This document shows, piece by piece, positions 1 to 9,400 of a DNA stretch of 31,688 nucleotides. Every line of letters starts with the position of its first letter. Positions within the stretch are counted from its first letter, which is position 1. Under the pieces are notes generated by a model. The model had not been told where the DNA came from. It made no database searches and saw only the letters and a program-made list of their open reading frames with translations. The translations under genes were made by a program, and so were the position numbers. Source of the stretch: Rhizaria sp. SCN 62-66 (Eukaryota; Rhizaria, unplaced); NCBI GenBank assembly GCA_001724265.1, contig MEDY01000353.1:1-31688 (forward strand), written 5' to 3'.

Positions 1-689
1 CTCCTCGCACTGCATCTGGCACTTGGGGCGGGCGCAGATGGGGTGGCAGACGGCCGGGCAAGCCGGGTCGTCGCACTGCCACTTGCACACAGGGTTGCAA
101 CCCTGGACCTGTAGTTGAGGTAGAGGGAAGTAAGAAAGAGCAGGAGAATGAGTGAGCGGGTGTTTGATGGCATGAGAAGTGGGCGGAGGGAAGGGGGGTC
201 AAGGAGACGGGACGAGATTTTTCCAAGGCTTAGAGTGCTTCAAAAAAACGATGCCAGAGGATGACATTGCGTTGTAAGGAGCCTTAAGGATAGGAATAGC
301 TCATTTGTGGGGTGGAGGGTGCTCGGTTGTGGGATTTTAAAGCTCATCAAAGGGCGGGAAAGTGGGCAGACAGGAAAGACTCTATCAAAGCGACCAGGAA
401 CCAAGCAAAGCCTCCCAAGATGCATTAAGACATCGAAGAGCCAGAGCCATTGGTCCTAACGGAAACCCCAAACGGTTTTGCCAGATCTAAGATGGATCAC
501 ATTCAACATTCGGGCCTAGAGCATGCAATTACGAGGGGAGCAAAGTGGAGACGACGAGAGGAGTGGTGCTCCTTTGGGCCAAACGAAAATGGCCTGATAT
601 GCTCGCTATCCAAGAGAAAAGCGTAAACGTACCTCAGTGGCAAAGGTCATGGCGGCGAAAAGAGCCAGGATGAACAGGATAACCTTCAT
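1..689 (-). CDS. Secreted cysteine-repeat protein, N-terminal part (runs off left edge)
   Basis: Two exons are visible on the minus strand: exon 1 at 689-633 (19 codons) and exon 2 from 108 down to the window edge (36 codons, still open). Exon 1 encodes MKVILFILALFAAMTFATE, a convincing signal peptide. The intron has a GTACGT donor and a pyrimidine-rich acceptor ending CAACTACAG, and splicing is phase 0. Exon 2 has eight cysteines in a strict rhythm, C-x3-C-x3-C-x4-C, repeated twice, with short blocks such as CKWQCDDPAC and CHPIC. Regular Cys spacing after a signal peptide suggests an extracellular or vacuolar disulfide-rich (or metal-binding) protein. I do not recognise a named family with certainty. 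The C terminus lies outside the window, so length and further repeats are unknown. The start is the only ATG that gives a signal peptide spliced in frame to the Cys repeat. Confidence 0.75.
109..632 (-). other. Intron 1 of the Cys-repeat protein gene (524 nt, phase 0)
   Basis: The donor GTACGT follows codon GAG at 635-633. The acceptor is CAG at 111-109, preceded by a long T/C-rich tract. It is the longest intron in the window. Its interior holds no convincing gene; the small open frame at 240-425 lies inside it. Confidence 0.75.
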
Positions 690-911
690 CTACACTTTGA
701 ATCGATCAGAAACTGATTGAATTCGCAACATCATGGCAGGTCACTCGGTCGAGATGACTACCCGGAGGCTTAACTTCCATAAGTTAATTTCTCTCTCCTC
801 TCCTCATTTTTTGCGAACACGCCTGCCGACGACCGACCGACCTGCTTGCTGACCGTGAGCATTTTGATTTTTTGTTTTTTGCGCTGGTTATAGTCCGTTG
901 TTTCGATTGAG
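690..911. promoter_or_regulatory. Divergent intergenic promoter region
   Basis: This 222-bp AT-richer spacer lies between the start codons of two head-to-head genes, so both promoters must lie in it or overlap the neighbours. It contains an inverted repeat at 770-787 (arms TTAACTT/AAGTTAA, loop CCAT), and on the side of the plus-strand gene a T-rich tract around 865-890. I see no confident TATA element. Confidence 0.5.
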
Positions 912-2581
912 ATGTCAGACCATATCGAGAACTCTCCTGAAGAGGTTCGGTCCTCTTCTTGGAAGTCCACAGCGGTACGTATTGTTTCATATCTCGCTTC
1001 ACCTTGAGCACCAAGATACACCCATCCACACTTGACCTGCCTCTTTGTTCTGACAACGCCCCTGCCGTTTATTTTAATCCTTACTTTCAGGTTCGTGTGG
1101 GAATTGTTATTGCCGCCGTCGCCGCCGTTACTGGCGCGGTTCTGGGTGTCCGCGCCCTCCTCTCACGCGGCAGCAGTAAGAAGAAGGACTCCAAGAAGCT
1201 CCCCAAGAAGCAGCGCCTACGCGCCGACGGCTCCGCGTACTCGGACTCTGAGGAGGATGAGGACATCATGGGCGCCTCCCCTCGCTCCGAGAACGGCGCC
1301 GATGACGACAACACCGACGGCCACTCGGGCTACATTCAGACCACGTCATCCCAGTTCGCGCCTCGCCCGCAGCCCACCGCGGCGGCCGCTTCCTTATCCA
1401 CTACAGGCGGCGCGCAGGAGCACTGGCTGATCGTCAGCCACGGCCCATCCTCCCCTCCGGGCATCATCGAGCCGTTTCTCCGCACCTGCAACTGCGTGTT
1501 GACCACAGCCGCGCTCGACGGCTCCCATACCAACTTGCCCCTGTTCGCGCCCGCGGTCCCTGCCGACGAGCCCATCGTTGCCGCGCTCGCCGCCGCGCGC
1601 GCAGGATTCGACGCCGACCCGTCCTCCGCCCCCGCCGGCCTTCAACCGCGCTCCGAACTGCGCTCTTTGACCGATTACGACGGTATTGTTGTGCTTGGCG
1701 GCACCATGGGCGTGTACGAGCGCGCGCAATACCCGTTCATCGAGCCCGAGCTGGCTTTCATCCGCGCTGTCATGGCTGCCGACATCCCGCTTCTCGGCAT
1801 CTGCCTCGGCGCGCAGCTCCTGGCCGAAGCCACCGGCGGGCGCGTTTTCGCCTCCGCCCACCCGCCCGAGATCGGCGTCATCTCACTGCGACCCGCTGAC
1901 ACCCAGGCCGCCGCGCATATGCTGTTGCAGCCCGTCGAGTTCATGTGCGCGAGCGAAACGTCCGGGATCTCACCCGCAACGCCGCTGTACTCACACCACG
2001 GTGACTCGTTCACTTTGCCGCCCCGTGCGCAACTCCTCGCCGTCACCAACACGCTTAACTGCTCTCACGTCACCATGCGGCCCTTTTTCATCGCCGCGTC
2101 GCCACACGACCCCCGCGCCGCGCTGACGCCGCCGCTGCCGCCTTCGCTTGCGCCCCCCGGCTCGTGCGAGGGCGCCGCTCTGTACCGCTACCCTCAGCTC
2201 TTCGTGATCGGCCGCGCAGTGGGCACTCAGTTCCACCCAGAGGCCAAGCTCGACCAGCTGCGGATCTGGGCTGAGAAGGACATCGCTCGCGGCGCCGGGG
2301 ACAAGTACGTCGCCTCGGTCCGCGTGCCGCGCGCCGAGGGCGAGGAGGAGCCCGCTCCGGGCGCGGTGCTGAGGGATGTCGTTGCGCAGGCGGAGGCGCT
2401 GGTCAGCAACGCCAACGACCCGGGGGCGCGGTTCTTGGCCAACTGGTACGCTTGGGTGCAGAGGCTCAAGAGTAACCGCAAGCTGGTCCCGGCAGAGAGT
2501 AGCCAGAAAGCCAGTAAAAGTAATGGCGGCAGCAACGGCAGTGCGGGGCTGTTTTCTTTTTCCAATAAGGAGCGTGATTGA
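912..2581 (+). CDS. Membrane-anchored class I glutamine amidotransferase (GMP synthase-like GATase domain)
   Basis: Exons 912-974 and 1091-2581 join in phase 0 (donor GTACGT, acceptor TACTTTCAG) to give 517 aa. The ATG at 912 starts MSDHIENSPEE. An N-terminal hydrophobic helix at residues about 24-45 (VGIVIAAVAAVTGAVLGV) is followed by a basic then acidic linker, suggesting a signal-anchor with the catalytic domain on one side of a membrane. The GATase core has a glycine-rich strand VVLGGTMGVYE, the nucleophile elbow GICLGAQ with Cys259, and FHPE with His403 and Glu405, giving the Cys-His-Glu triad. Such domains hydrolyse glutamine to ammonia or cleave gamma-glutamyl bonds. No ATP-pyrophosphatase domain follows, so this is not a full GMP synthase; it resembles stand-alone GMP synthase-like amidotransferases. 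The Cys-His gap of 144 residues is long, reflecting inserts. The substrate cannot be told from sequence. Confidence 0.88.
975..1090 (+). other. Intron of the amidotransferase gene (116 nt, phase 0)
   Basis: The donor is GTACGT and the acceptor TTACTTTCAG, with a T-rich 3' half. The reading frame of exon 2 stays open into this intron, which makes an unspliced read-through frame start at a TTG at 959. The spliced ATG at 912 is preferred because it gives a normal start and in-frame joining. Confidence 0.8.
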
Positions 2582-2802
2582 CAGAACGCTGTATTTAAAA
2601 GTGAAGTATCGAGTCGAGTTTTATGATGAAGTCGTTTGTGGCCTCACAATGATTTGTTATATTAATCTCAAGGCCAGTTTGCTGGATCACGTTACTTTAG
2701 TCTCATGTTGTTGTTAGTCGAAAAAATCAAGACAAATACAATCCCACCGTAAAAATTGCAAGAAACACACGACCTGAATAGCCGCAATATTTGTGACGAC
2801 AC
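2582..2802. other. Convergent 3' spacer
   Basis: About 220 bp of AT-rich sequence separate the stop codons of two genes that face each other. It should hold both 3' UTRs and cleavage sites. I see no gene and no clear AATAAA signal. Confidence 0.5.
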
Positions 2803-3792
2803 TCAATCAGCCTTGACAGTCTTAGGCTTAACAACAGCAACTGCAGCCGCATTGCCAGCATTAGCCGCAGTGACCGCAGACGTGAGCTTGCCCTTGGGCG
2901 CCGCCGCCCTCTGCGCCGCCGTCAGTGACGCGACGCCAGACACAGTGCCGATCTTACTGGTGGCCTCCGCTGAAGCGGCCTTGCGTTCTCCCTCCTCCTG
3001 CGCCTGCTGAATGTACTCCGCGCCCCACCCGGCAACCAGGACGAGTCCGGCCGCGGCGGTGGCGACGGCGCCCCACCAGAGCAGCGTGGTCATGAGCCCG
3101 GCTGTGGCCGCGCGGAGGGCGTCGGTGCTGCCGCCGAAGACCGCGGGAGACCCGCGCATCGCGGCGGCGGCCGCGCGGGCCGAGGTCGTCGCGGAGAGCT
3201 CGGACAGAAACGCGGTCACAGTGGGGCCGCCCTCCGCACTCGCCGCAACACCAGCAGCAGCAGAGGCAACGTCAGAGGCGGCCTCGGCCACGGTCTCAGC
3301 TGTGGCTTCCGCGAGCGCGGCGGCGGCGTTAGCGGCGGCCAGAGGCGCGGTTTGCAGTGCGGTCTTCAGCGACTTGAGGGCGTCCGCGGCGAAGTAGGAG
3401 AGAGCGAGCTGGGGCACGCAGGCGCCGACAGCGTGGAGCAGCACGGCCGTGGAGGCTTTCGCGCCGGAGCCAGCGGGGGAGCCGCGGTTCCACTGGATGA
3501 ACTCTGCCAGTGGTGCAAAGCCGGCGAAATGGGCGAGCATCAGCGAGTGACCGCCCTGTTCAGCCATGCGGCGGCGGCGGTCCGTGGAGACGGTGGCGTC
3601 GTTGCGCGCGGAGAAGGCGTTGGCTGTGCCCATGAGGATGATATGAATGAGTGCGACGAGTGCGTATGTCTGCGTGTCAAAGACGCCGAACCAGGAGATG
3701 AGGGCGGAGAAGTAGAGCGCGTGGTTAAACGTGCAGAGCATGGCGACAAGGAAGAACTTGGCCGGGGCCTTGTCCGTGCTGGTGCCGCACAT
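2803..3792 (-). CDS. Multi-pass membrane protein of unknown family, Ala-rich C-terminal half
   Basis: A single open exon of 329 aa starts MCGTSTDKAP and ends KPKTVKAD. Hydrophobic segments fall at residues about 12-36, 42-60, 82-100 and 112-135, with a basic loop DRRRR at 71-75 between the second and third. A long Ala-rich stretch follows (145-230), then a last membrane helix at about 231-257 and a charged tail starting IQQAQEEGERKAAS. The N-terminal block with FNHALYFSALISWFGVF and HFAGFAPLAEFIQWNRG has the character of a conserved domain, and its four-helix arrangement suggests an integral membrane protein. I cannot name the family. It is head-to-head with the next plus-strand gene and convergent with the amidotransferase gene. 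High third-position GC, contrasting with the flanks, supports it as a real gene. Confidence 0.72.
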   Translation of the reverse strand: MCGTSTDKAPAKFFLVAMLCTFNHALYFSALISWFGVFDTQTYALVALIHIILMGTANAFSARNDATVSTDRRRRMAEQGGHSLMLAHFAGFAPLAEFIQWNRGSPAGSGAKASTAVLLHAVGACVPQLALSYFAADALKSLKTALQTAPLAAANAAAALAEATAETVAEAASDVASAAAGVAASAEGGPTVTAFLSELSATTSARAAAAAMRGSPAVFGGSTDALRAATAGLMTTLLWWGAVATAAAGLVLVAGWGAEYIQQAQEEGERKAASAEATSKIGTVSGVASLTAAQRAAAPKGKLTSAVTAANAGNAAAVAVVKPKTVKAD

Positions 3793-4078
3793 CGTGGTGC
3801 TCGGGTGCGTGCTGTTGTTGTCGTGTTGCGAATGAGTGTCGCAGTGGAGTGTGGGAGAGCGGGGTGCGGGACCAGTTAGCGTGGTTAAGTGAGTCTGGTG
3901 AAGATTTAATTAAAAATGAATAGAGCGAATACTGTAAAAAGTCTGCCCAGCGGGATGCTATACGCCGTGACGGATGTGCAGGGTCAGGTGAGTGTGGTTC
4001 GAAAGCGATATTGGGTGACACTCTTGCTGCAGAAGGCAAGACAGCGCTACAGGCCTAGAGCACACTCAAGTCTTTGCA

Positions 4079-4099
4079 TTGCCATTTAATGAATGGCAA
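4079..4099. repeat. Inverted repeat, 8-bp arms, 5-nt loop
   Basis: Arms TTGCCATT and AATGGCAA flank TAATG. The match is perfect. It lies in the divergent spacer, so it could be a cruciform, an operator-like dyad or a UTR hairpin. Confidence 0.7.
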
Positions 4100-4138
4100 A
4101 CATTTTCGAATATTATATTTTCAGTCATATATTATACT

Positions 4139-4157
4139 CCATCAATGTCTTTGATGG
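4139..4157. repeat. Inverted repeat, 7-bp arms, 5-nt loop
   Basis: Arms CCATCAA and TTGATGG flank TGTCT. It sits 40 bp from the previous inverted repeat and has the same loop length. Confidence 0.7.
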
Positions 4158-4305
4158 TGTCACTTTGGCTTCTTGAGAGCTTGTGAATAACTAGTGACTC
4201 CTCCAACCCCTCTCGCTCCACTCGTTTCTATGCATACCACACCTCACCGATTTGACCTTCTCTTTTGTATCATTGCCATCTTCATAGAAGCTTACGCGAA
4301 TTATT

Positions 4306-4321
4306 TAAATCACTCGATTTA
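4306..4321. repeat. Inverted repeat, 6-bp arms, 4-nt loop, with outer ACGC/GCGT
   Basis: Arms TAAATC and GATTTA flank ACTC. An outer pair ACGC (4294-4297) and GCGT (4325-4328) is placed nearly symmetrically around it. It lies about 65 bp upstream of the ATG at 4389. Confidence 0.5.
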
Positions 4322-4388
4322 TTTGCGTTATTAGGAGTCGTTATTCTATAATCCCGGGTTTCAAGACTTTTGTTCGAGAAACGGCTCG

Positions 4389-5981
4389 ATGCGCCCCGGT
4401 CGCTCCTCCGGCACTCTCCAAGCCTCAGGCAGCGCTTCGCTGTCTGGCCCTGCGCATTTCGGCGCTGCTCCGACCTCGCGCAACACCGGGTACACCCATG
4501 GCCCGTCCCCTGCGCCGTACCGCAGCCATCCGCAGCAGCACAACTACTCTTCCTCCTCCTCGTCTTCGTCATTCTCGGGCTCAGGCTACCACCATGGCCC
4601 CGCTCCCGCCTCCGCCTCCGCATCTGCCTCCGCCTCCGCCTCTGCGACAGGCCCCGCCGCCCCCGCGCCCGCGCCCCCGCGCCCGTTCAACCCGCACTTG
4701 CCCACCGGCACGGGCCCGGCCTCCCGCCCCACCATCTCGTCCGTCATGCGGCTCTTACAAACCGCGCCCCCGCGCCGCGCTGCTCTCAGCGACCCCGCCG
4801 CGCTCGCGGCCGCGGACGCGCCCCGTCTCCCGTCCCCGCGCGCGCGCCGCGGCGGCGACGCGGCGGCTGGGCCTGCGGCGGGGGCGGGGGCGCCGCGACA
4901 CGGACTGGCGGGCGAGAGTGAGATGCGCAAGCGTGCCGAGGTAAGGTTTGCGCACAGGCTCAAGGCGGACCGCGTGAAGGCTACGGAGGCCAAGAGCAAG
5001 AGCAAGCGCAAGGCCGGCGGCACTGGTTACAGCAGCAGCACCAGAGGCAGTACCGGCAGCAATAATAACGGCCAGAGAGCTCGCGCCGAGAGTGACGGCG
5101 CGAATGATGGCAGCGGCGATAAGGCTGCTAAGTGCGGGGCAGTGCCGCGGTGGCCGCCAGTGCTTTGCTCGCAGGTCCTGGGCCGTGGCGCGCGGACAGA
5201 GGTGTTTTACTCTGCGTTGTCGCAGCCGCTGTCGGTAACGGCGCCGGCGGGCAGCGCGGGGCATCAGCTGGAGCTGTTTGGCGTGAGTAATTACGTCGAG
5301 TTTAGGTATGAGAACGAAGAGGAGGCTGCACGTGGCCGTGGCGGGCAACAACAACAGCAGCAACAACAACAGCAACAGCAACAACAGCAGCCTAGCCAGC
5401 AAATTGCGAACAATACTTCCGCCGCGGCTCCTGCTGCTGACACAAAGGCTGACGACGCGAAGGCTGACGCTGACGCAAGTGCTGAGACTGAGGCTGAGAA
5501 TGAGGCTGAGGCTGAGGGTGACAATGAGAGCGCAGGTCAGACTGCTGCTCCTGCGCCTACTGCTGCGCCTGCGAAGCCTGCACCGGCCAAGGCTGCCCCA
5601 ACCAAAGCAGCGCCTGCTAAGGCCGCACCTACGAAGACTGCACCTACGAAGGCGCATGCGCCTGCCAAGCCCGCCGCCACTGGGTCAGAGTCCGATTCTG
5701 CTGCTGCCGTGTCTGCGTCGGGATTCAAGCCTGAGCCCGCGCCGACACCCAAGGCTGCAGCTGCGACTGATGCAGACGCAGACGCAGAGGCAGACGCAGA
5801 TGCAGAGGCAGACGCCGACGCCGACGCCGACGTTGCAGTTGCAGAGGAGACTCACGACGAGGCGACGAAAGCGACGGAGACTGTTGAGGCAGCGGCTGAC
5901 AAAGCAGTGGAGAGGAGTGGCGAGGTTGCGCCTGAGCCGGAGGCTGACGACTCTGAGAAGGAAGAGGACGAGAGAGGTTGA
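4389..5981 (+). CDS. Low-complexity protein with polyQ, Lys/Ala/Pro tail and acidic C terminus
   Basis: This is a single exon of 530 aa. The N-terminal half is rich in Ser, Ala and Pro and includes a run of eight Ser. A basic segment follows at nt about 4926-5020 (RKRAEVRFAHRL style, then KSKSKRK). The most domain-like part is at nt 5145-5320, with PRWPPVLCSQVLGRG, TEVFYSALSQPLSV and HQLELFGVSNYVEFRYE, possibly a small folded unit. After 15 consecutive Gln (5346-5390) comes an APAKAAPTKAAPAKAA-type repeat like histone H1 tails, then an alternating Asp/Ala/Glu stretch to the end. The composition suggests a nuclear or scaffold protein, but this is inference and I recognise no family. High third-position GC over the whole frame and the AT-rich flanks support a real gene. 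Confidence 0.7.
   Translation: MRPGRSSGTLQASGSASLSGPAHFGAAPTSRNTGYTHGPSPAPYRSHPQQHNYSSSSSSSSFSGSGYHHGPAPASASASASASASATGPAAPAPAPPRPFNPHLPTGTGPASRPTISSVMRLLQTAPPRRAALSDPAALAAADAPRLPSPRARRGGDAAAGPAAGAGAPRHGLAGESEMRKRAEVRFAHRLKADRVKATEAKSKSKRKAGGTGYSSSTRGSTGSNNNGQRARAESDGANDGSGDKAAKCGAVPRWPPVLCSQVLGRGARTEVFYSALSQPLSVTAPAGSAGHQLELFGVSNYVEFRYENEEEAARGRGGQQQQQQQQQQQQQQQPSQQIANNTSAAAPAADTKADDAKADADASAETEAENEAEAEGDNESAGQTAAPAPTAAPAKPAPAKAAPTKAAPAKAAPTKTAPTKAHAPAKPAATGSESDSAAAVSASGFKPEPAPTPKAAAATDADADAEADADAEADADADADVAVAEETHDEATKATETVEAAADKAVERSGEVAPEPEADDSEKEEDERG
5346..5390 (+). repeat. CAA/CAG tract encoding 15 Gln
   Basis: The tract is interrupted CAA/CAG codons in frame within the low-complexity gene. 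The codon mixture suggests an older, more stable tract. Confidence 0.9.
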
Positions 5982-6498
5982 TTTGTCAACACTACGACTG
6001 ATGTACCGAAGTCGAAGCTCTCAGATGCGCTTGTGCTTGTTTGTTTGAAGCAAAGGAGCCGAGTTACTTCGCTGGATATAGGTCAGGAAGACGTGCGAGA
6101 AGCTGGACACTCGCAATTTTAGATAAAATACACGATAATAACATTAGGAAACCACATTTACGACACATACGATAACTGTTGAGAGTTATATTAGCAAAGT
6201 TGCTGATCCTACCACAAACGCATTTTGCGACGTGCCACCCAGCAGCCAAACTTTGGATTGCTTATGGTGAGTTATTCAGTTTACTAATGTGCCGTAACCT
6301 ATCGCTGCAGTGGACATTTGAAGGGTTTTACGATCTGAAATTAATTTATCTTAATGGTTTTATTTTAAGAATCAGACATAACAACGATATTCATCGAGAA
6401 AATTCGACTCCAAAAAACTCGTAGCTATCTGTTCTTTGACTGATCTGACTCTTCCCTTTCCACTCCCTTCCTGACCCCCCGTTCGTGCTGTGAGCAGA
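5982..6498. other. Intergenic AT-rich spacer
   Basis: About 517 bp lie between two tandem plus-strand genes, so it holds the 3' UTR of one and the promoter of the next. It contains a 6-bp inverted repeat at 6172-6189 (ATAACT/AGTTAT, loop of six). I see no gene. Confidence 0.5.
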
Positions 6499-9400
6499 AT
6501 GAGCGACGACTGCGAATTTGAGATGATATCCTCTCGCAGCGGCTCTGAGAGCGACAGCGGCGACTCGGATCAATGTGATCCCGCCGCCGCCGCAGGAGGA
6601 GAGAATTCCCCCGACGCGGGCGCGTGCAACAGCAGCAGCCGCGACAGAGCGAGCGGGCCCGGCTCGCCCACGGGTCCCACCGCGGCCCCCAGCGGCGCAC
6701 TGGCGCAGTCCCAGTGCGTTCACGGCGGCCTGATGAGCATCACGCTGCAAGAAAGCTACATCGCCCCCAGAGGCGGCGGGTTGTTTCTGGCGACCCCGGC
6801 CGCCGGATCCCCCGCTCTGGCCCCGGTCCGTCCCGCCGCCGCGCATAGCGCCCCAATCAAACCCGACCTTGCCGAGTCAGACTTCTTTCTCTCTGGCTGC
6901 TCCTCGCTCAACTCGTCCCTGCCGGAGGCTGCTGTTGCGCCCGCGCCTGCGCCCGCGCCCGTTGCTGGCGCTGCTGGGACTGCCACTGCGCATGCTGACG
7001 AGGAGAGTGAGAACGAGACTGCGACCGAGCCCGCTCCCGCTCCCGCTCCCGCTCCCGCTCAGGACGCCTCTGTCACCGCCGCTGGCTCTGTCAGCGCTGG
7101 CGCTGGCGCTGGGGCGGGGCTAGAGATCTCATTCCTTGTCGTGCCGGAGGGTGTCCCTGCTGCCACTTTGCGCCCACTGCACCAGAACGATGATGACCAT
7201 TGCGCCAGCCCTCGTCTTCCGCTGTCTTACACCGCGGGGCTCACAAAGAGCTTTGTGGATGTGAGCGTGGATATGCAGACTGCTGAGGATGAGGATGCTG
7301 CTGAGGCCAAGGCTGCTGCTGAGGCTGAGGCCAAGGTTAAGGCTGATGCTGAAGCAAAGGCAAAGGCTGACGCCGAGGCTGCTGCCGCTGAGGCTGCGGC
7401 TAAAGCTAAGGCTGAGGCCGAGGCCGAGGCCAAGGTCATTGCTGAGGCTGCGGCGCAGGCTAAGGAAGCTAAGGACCGAGCTGATGCTGAGGCTGAGGCT
7501 GCCACTGCCGCCGCTGCTGCTGCTGCTGCTGCTGCTGCTGAGGCCAAGGCTGCTGCCGAGGCTGAGGCTGAAGTCAAGGCTAAGGCTGAGGCTGAGGCTA
7601 AGGCTGCTGCTGACACTGCTGCCGCTGCTGCTGAGGCTGAGGCTAAGGCGAAGGCTGCTGCCGATGCCAAGGCAAAGGCTGACTTCGAGGCTCAAGCTAA
7701 GGCTCAGGCTCAGGCTAAGGCTGACGCCGAAACGAAGGCCAAGGCTGATGCCAAGGCCACCACCAAGGCCGCCACCAAGGCCGCCAGACAGGCCCACGCC
7801 GCCATCCTTTTGGGTATCGCTGAGCGGCTCACCAACGAGGCCGCTGAGTACAAAAGCAAGGCCAACGTCGACGCCGCCAACGCCGTAGCTCTCACGGCAC
7901 AGGCCGTGTCTGCGGCCAAAGCGGGCGATAAGGCGCGCGCTGCCGAGCTCTTGCAGCTGGCCAACTCGTTTACTGAGTCGGGGAACGCGTTCACTACCAA
8001 GGCACAGACCGCGACAGCGGAGTCGGCCGCGGTGCTCGGCCAGGCGATGACTGTGGGCAGCGACAGTGACAGCGATATCGAGACCGCCGTCGCCGCCGCT
8101 GCCGCTGCTGCTGCCGCCGCGAAGGCCGCCATTCCGGTGCCGGTGCTGCGCGAGGCTGCGCGCGACGACATGAGCGACTACTACGAGTGTTACGACGAAA
8201 ACATCAACGGCAACGGCAACGGCAAAGGCGAAGGTCGAGGCGACCCCAGCGATATTTGGACGCGTCTTGAGCCTGCACCGCCAAAGAACCAGAACTTCGA
8301 GGACGATAGCGACTCGAGCGGTGAGGACGCTGCGGGGGTCCGTAATAAGGCCATTCTCGAGGCTCTCGACCTCATCACGAAGCCCGCGGCCGCTCGCGCT
8401 GCTGCTGCTGCTGCTGCTGCTGCTGCGCCCGTCGCCGCCGCGTCTGCCCCCACCAACGCTAACGCTAAGGCCCATGCGAAGGCGACTCCCGCAGCTGCGA
8501 CTGGACTGACCTCGCCCGTCGGCCCCGCGACGCCCGCCCAGTGCGTTGAGGTCGCCTCCGTGCTCAGCTCGCTCATGCAGGCCTCCCTGACCGCGGCGTG
8601 GGCCGTGACGCACGACGGATACTACCGGCTCTCGCGGCGCCGGGCGCGCTCGCTGCTGCCGCTACTGCTGGCGTCGCTGCCGGCCGAGCTCCGCCCGCGC
8701 CGCACTCCGCCGCAGTGGCGTTGCTTCCTCCAGCGCTATGGCCCGCTCGTCACTTTCGACGCGCGCACGCTCGCGCCCGTGTCCGCGCTCTTCGCCCCGC
8801 CCGAGGCGTCCCCCGCCGTCGCCGCCGCCAAGCGCACCGCCCTGGGCGCCGCGGTGCTCCGCGCCGTCCGTCGCCTCGCCGCGCGCGTTGCCTCGGCGCC
8901 CACGGTCTCTGCGCGCGCCCTGTGGGACGATTCCCGGCCGTGGACCGCAGCGCTGCCGCGGCGCTGCACGCGCGACGACGCGCACGCCGCACGCGTCGCC
9001 GCCGCCGCCGCCGCGACGGGGATCCTGACCGTGACGGCGCCCGGCAGCAACTGGTCCCGCCAGCCCTTCTGCGCGGGCGCCTCGGCCCAGGCTATGGCCT
9101 CGCCGGTTGAGCACCGCGCGCTGCTCCGCGCGCTGGAGCTGTCGCCCGGGAGACTGAAGCTGACGAGCGCCGCTCTCGCCGCCGCGCTGCCGCTGCCGTC
9201 CGACGCCGTCGCCGCGACGCGTGGCCGTGACGAGGAGGTCAGCCTCGAACTGCACGCTCTACGGTCGCTGGTTGACTTCGTGCGCCAGCTACAGACCGAC
9301 ACAATCGCGCACATCACGCGCGTCCGCGCTGCCGCCGCCGCTGCCGCTAACAACAACAACAGCGGCGGCGGCGGTGGGAACGCGCGGAAGAACCGCGACC

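Larger units (their letters stand above)
3793..4388. promoter_or_regulatory. Divergent spacer with several inverted repeats
   Basis: This 596-bp AT-rich region separates two divergent start codons. It holds inverted repeats at 4079-4099 (8-bp arms), 4139-4157 (7-bp arms) and 4306-4321 (6-bp arms), and a TATA-like TTCTATAATC at 4341-4350, about 40 bp before the plus-strand ATG. No gene is supported here. Confidence 0.5.

Noticed and set aside
240-425. Minus-strand 61-codon frame
   Set aside because: It lies wholly inside the intron of the Cys-repeat gene.
2803-3792. Possible rhodopsin-type (heliorhodopsin-like) membrane protein
   Set aside because: Too few helices, no retinal Lys in a final helix, and no counter-ion motif that I could see.
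3996-4014. GTGGTTCGAAAGCG, resembling a tRNA T-arm B box
   Set aside because: The T-stem does not pair, and no matching acceptor or D-arm is present.
4941-4957. GTAAGG ... CACAG looking like a tiny intron inside the low-complexity gene
   Set aside because: At 17 nt it is too short to splice, and the frame is open through it.
4755-5657. Minus-strand open frame of 300 codons
   Set aside because: It is antisense to the low-complexity gene, and is a Leu/Arg/Ser-rich shadow of repeats.
7129-8613. Long minus-strand open frame of 494 codons, Ser/Leu/Gly-rich
   Set aside because: It is the reverse of the Ala/Glu/Lys repeat of a well-supported plus-strand gene, and its Ser/Leu pattern is what GCT-GAG and GCT-AAG repeats give when read backwards.
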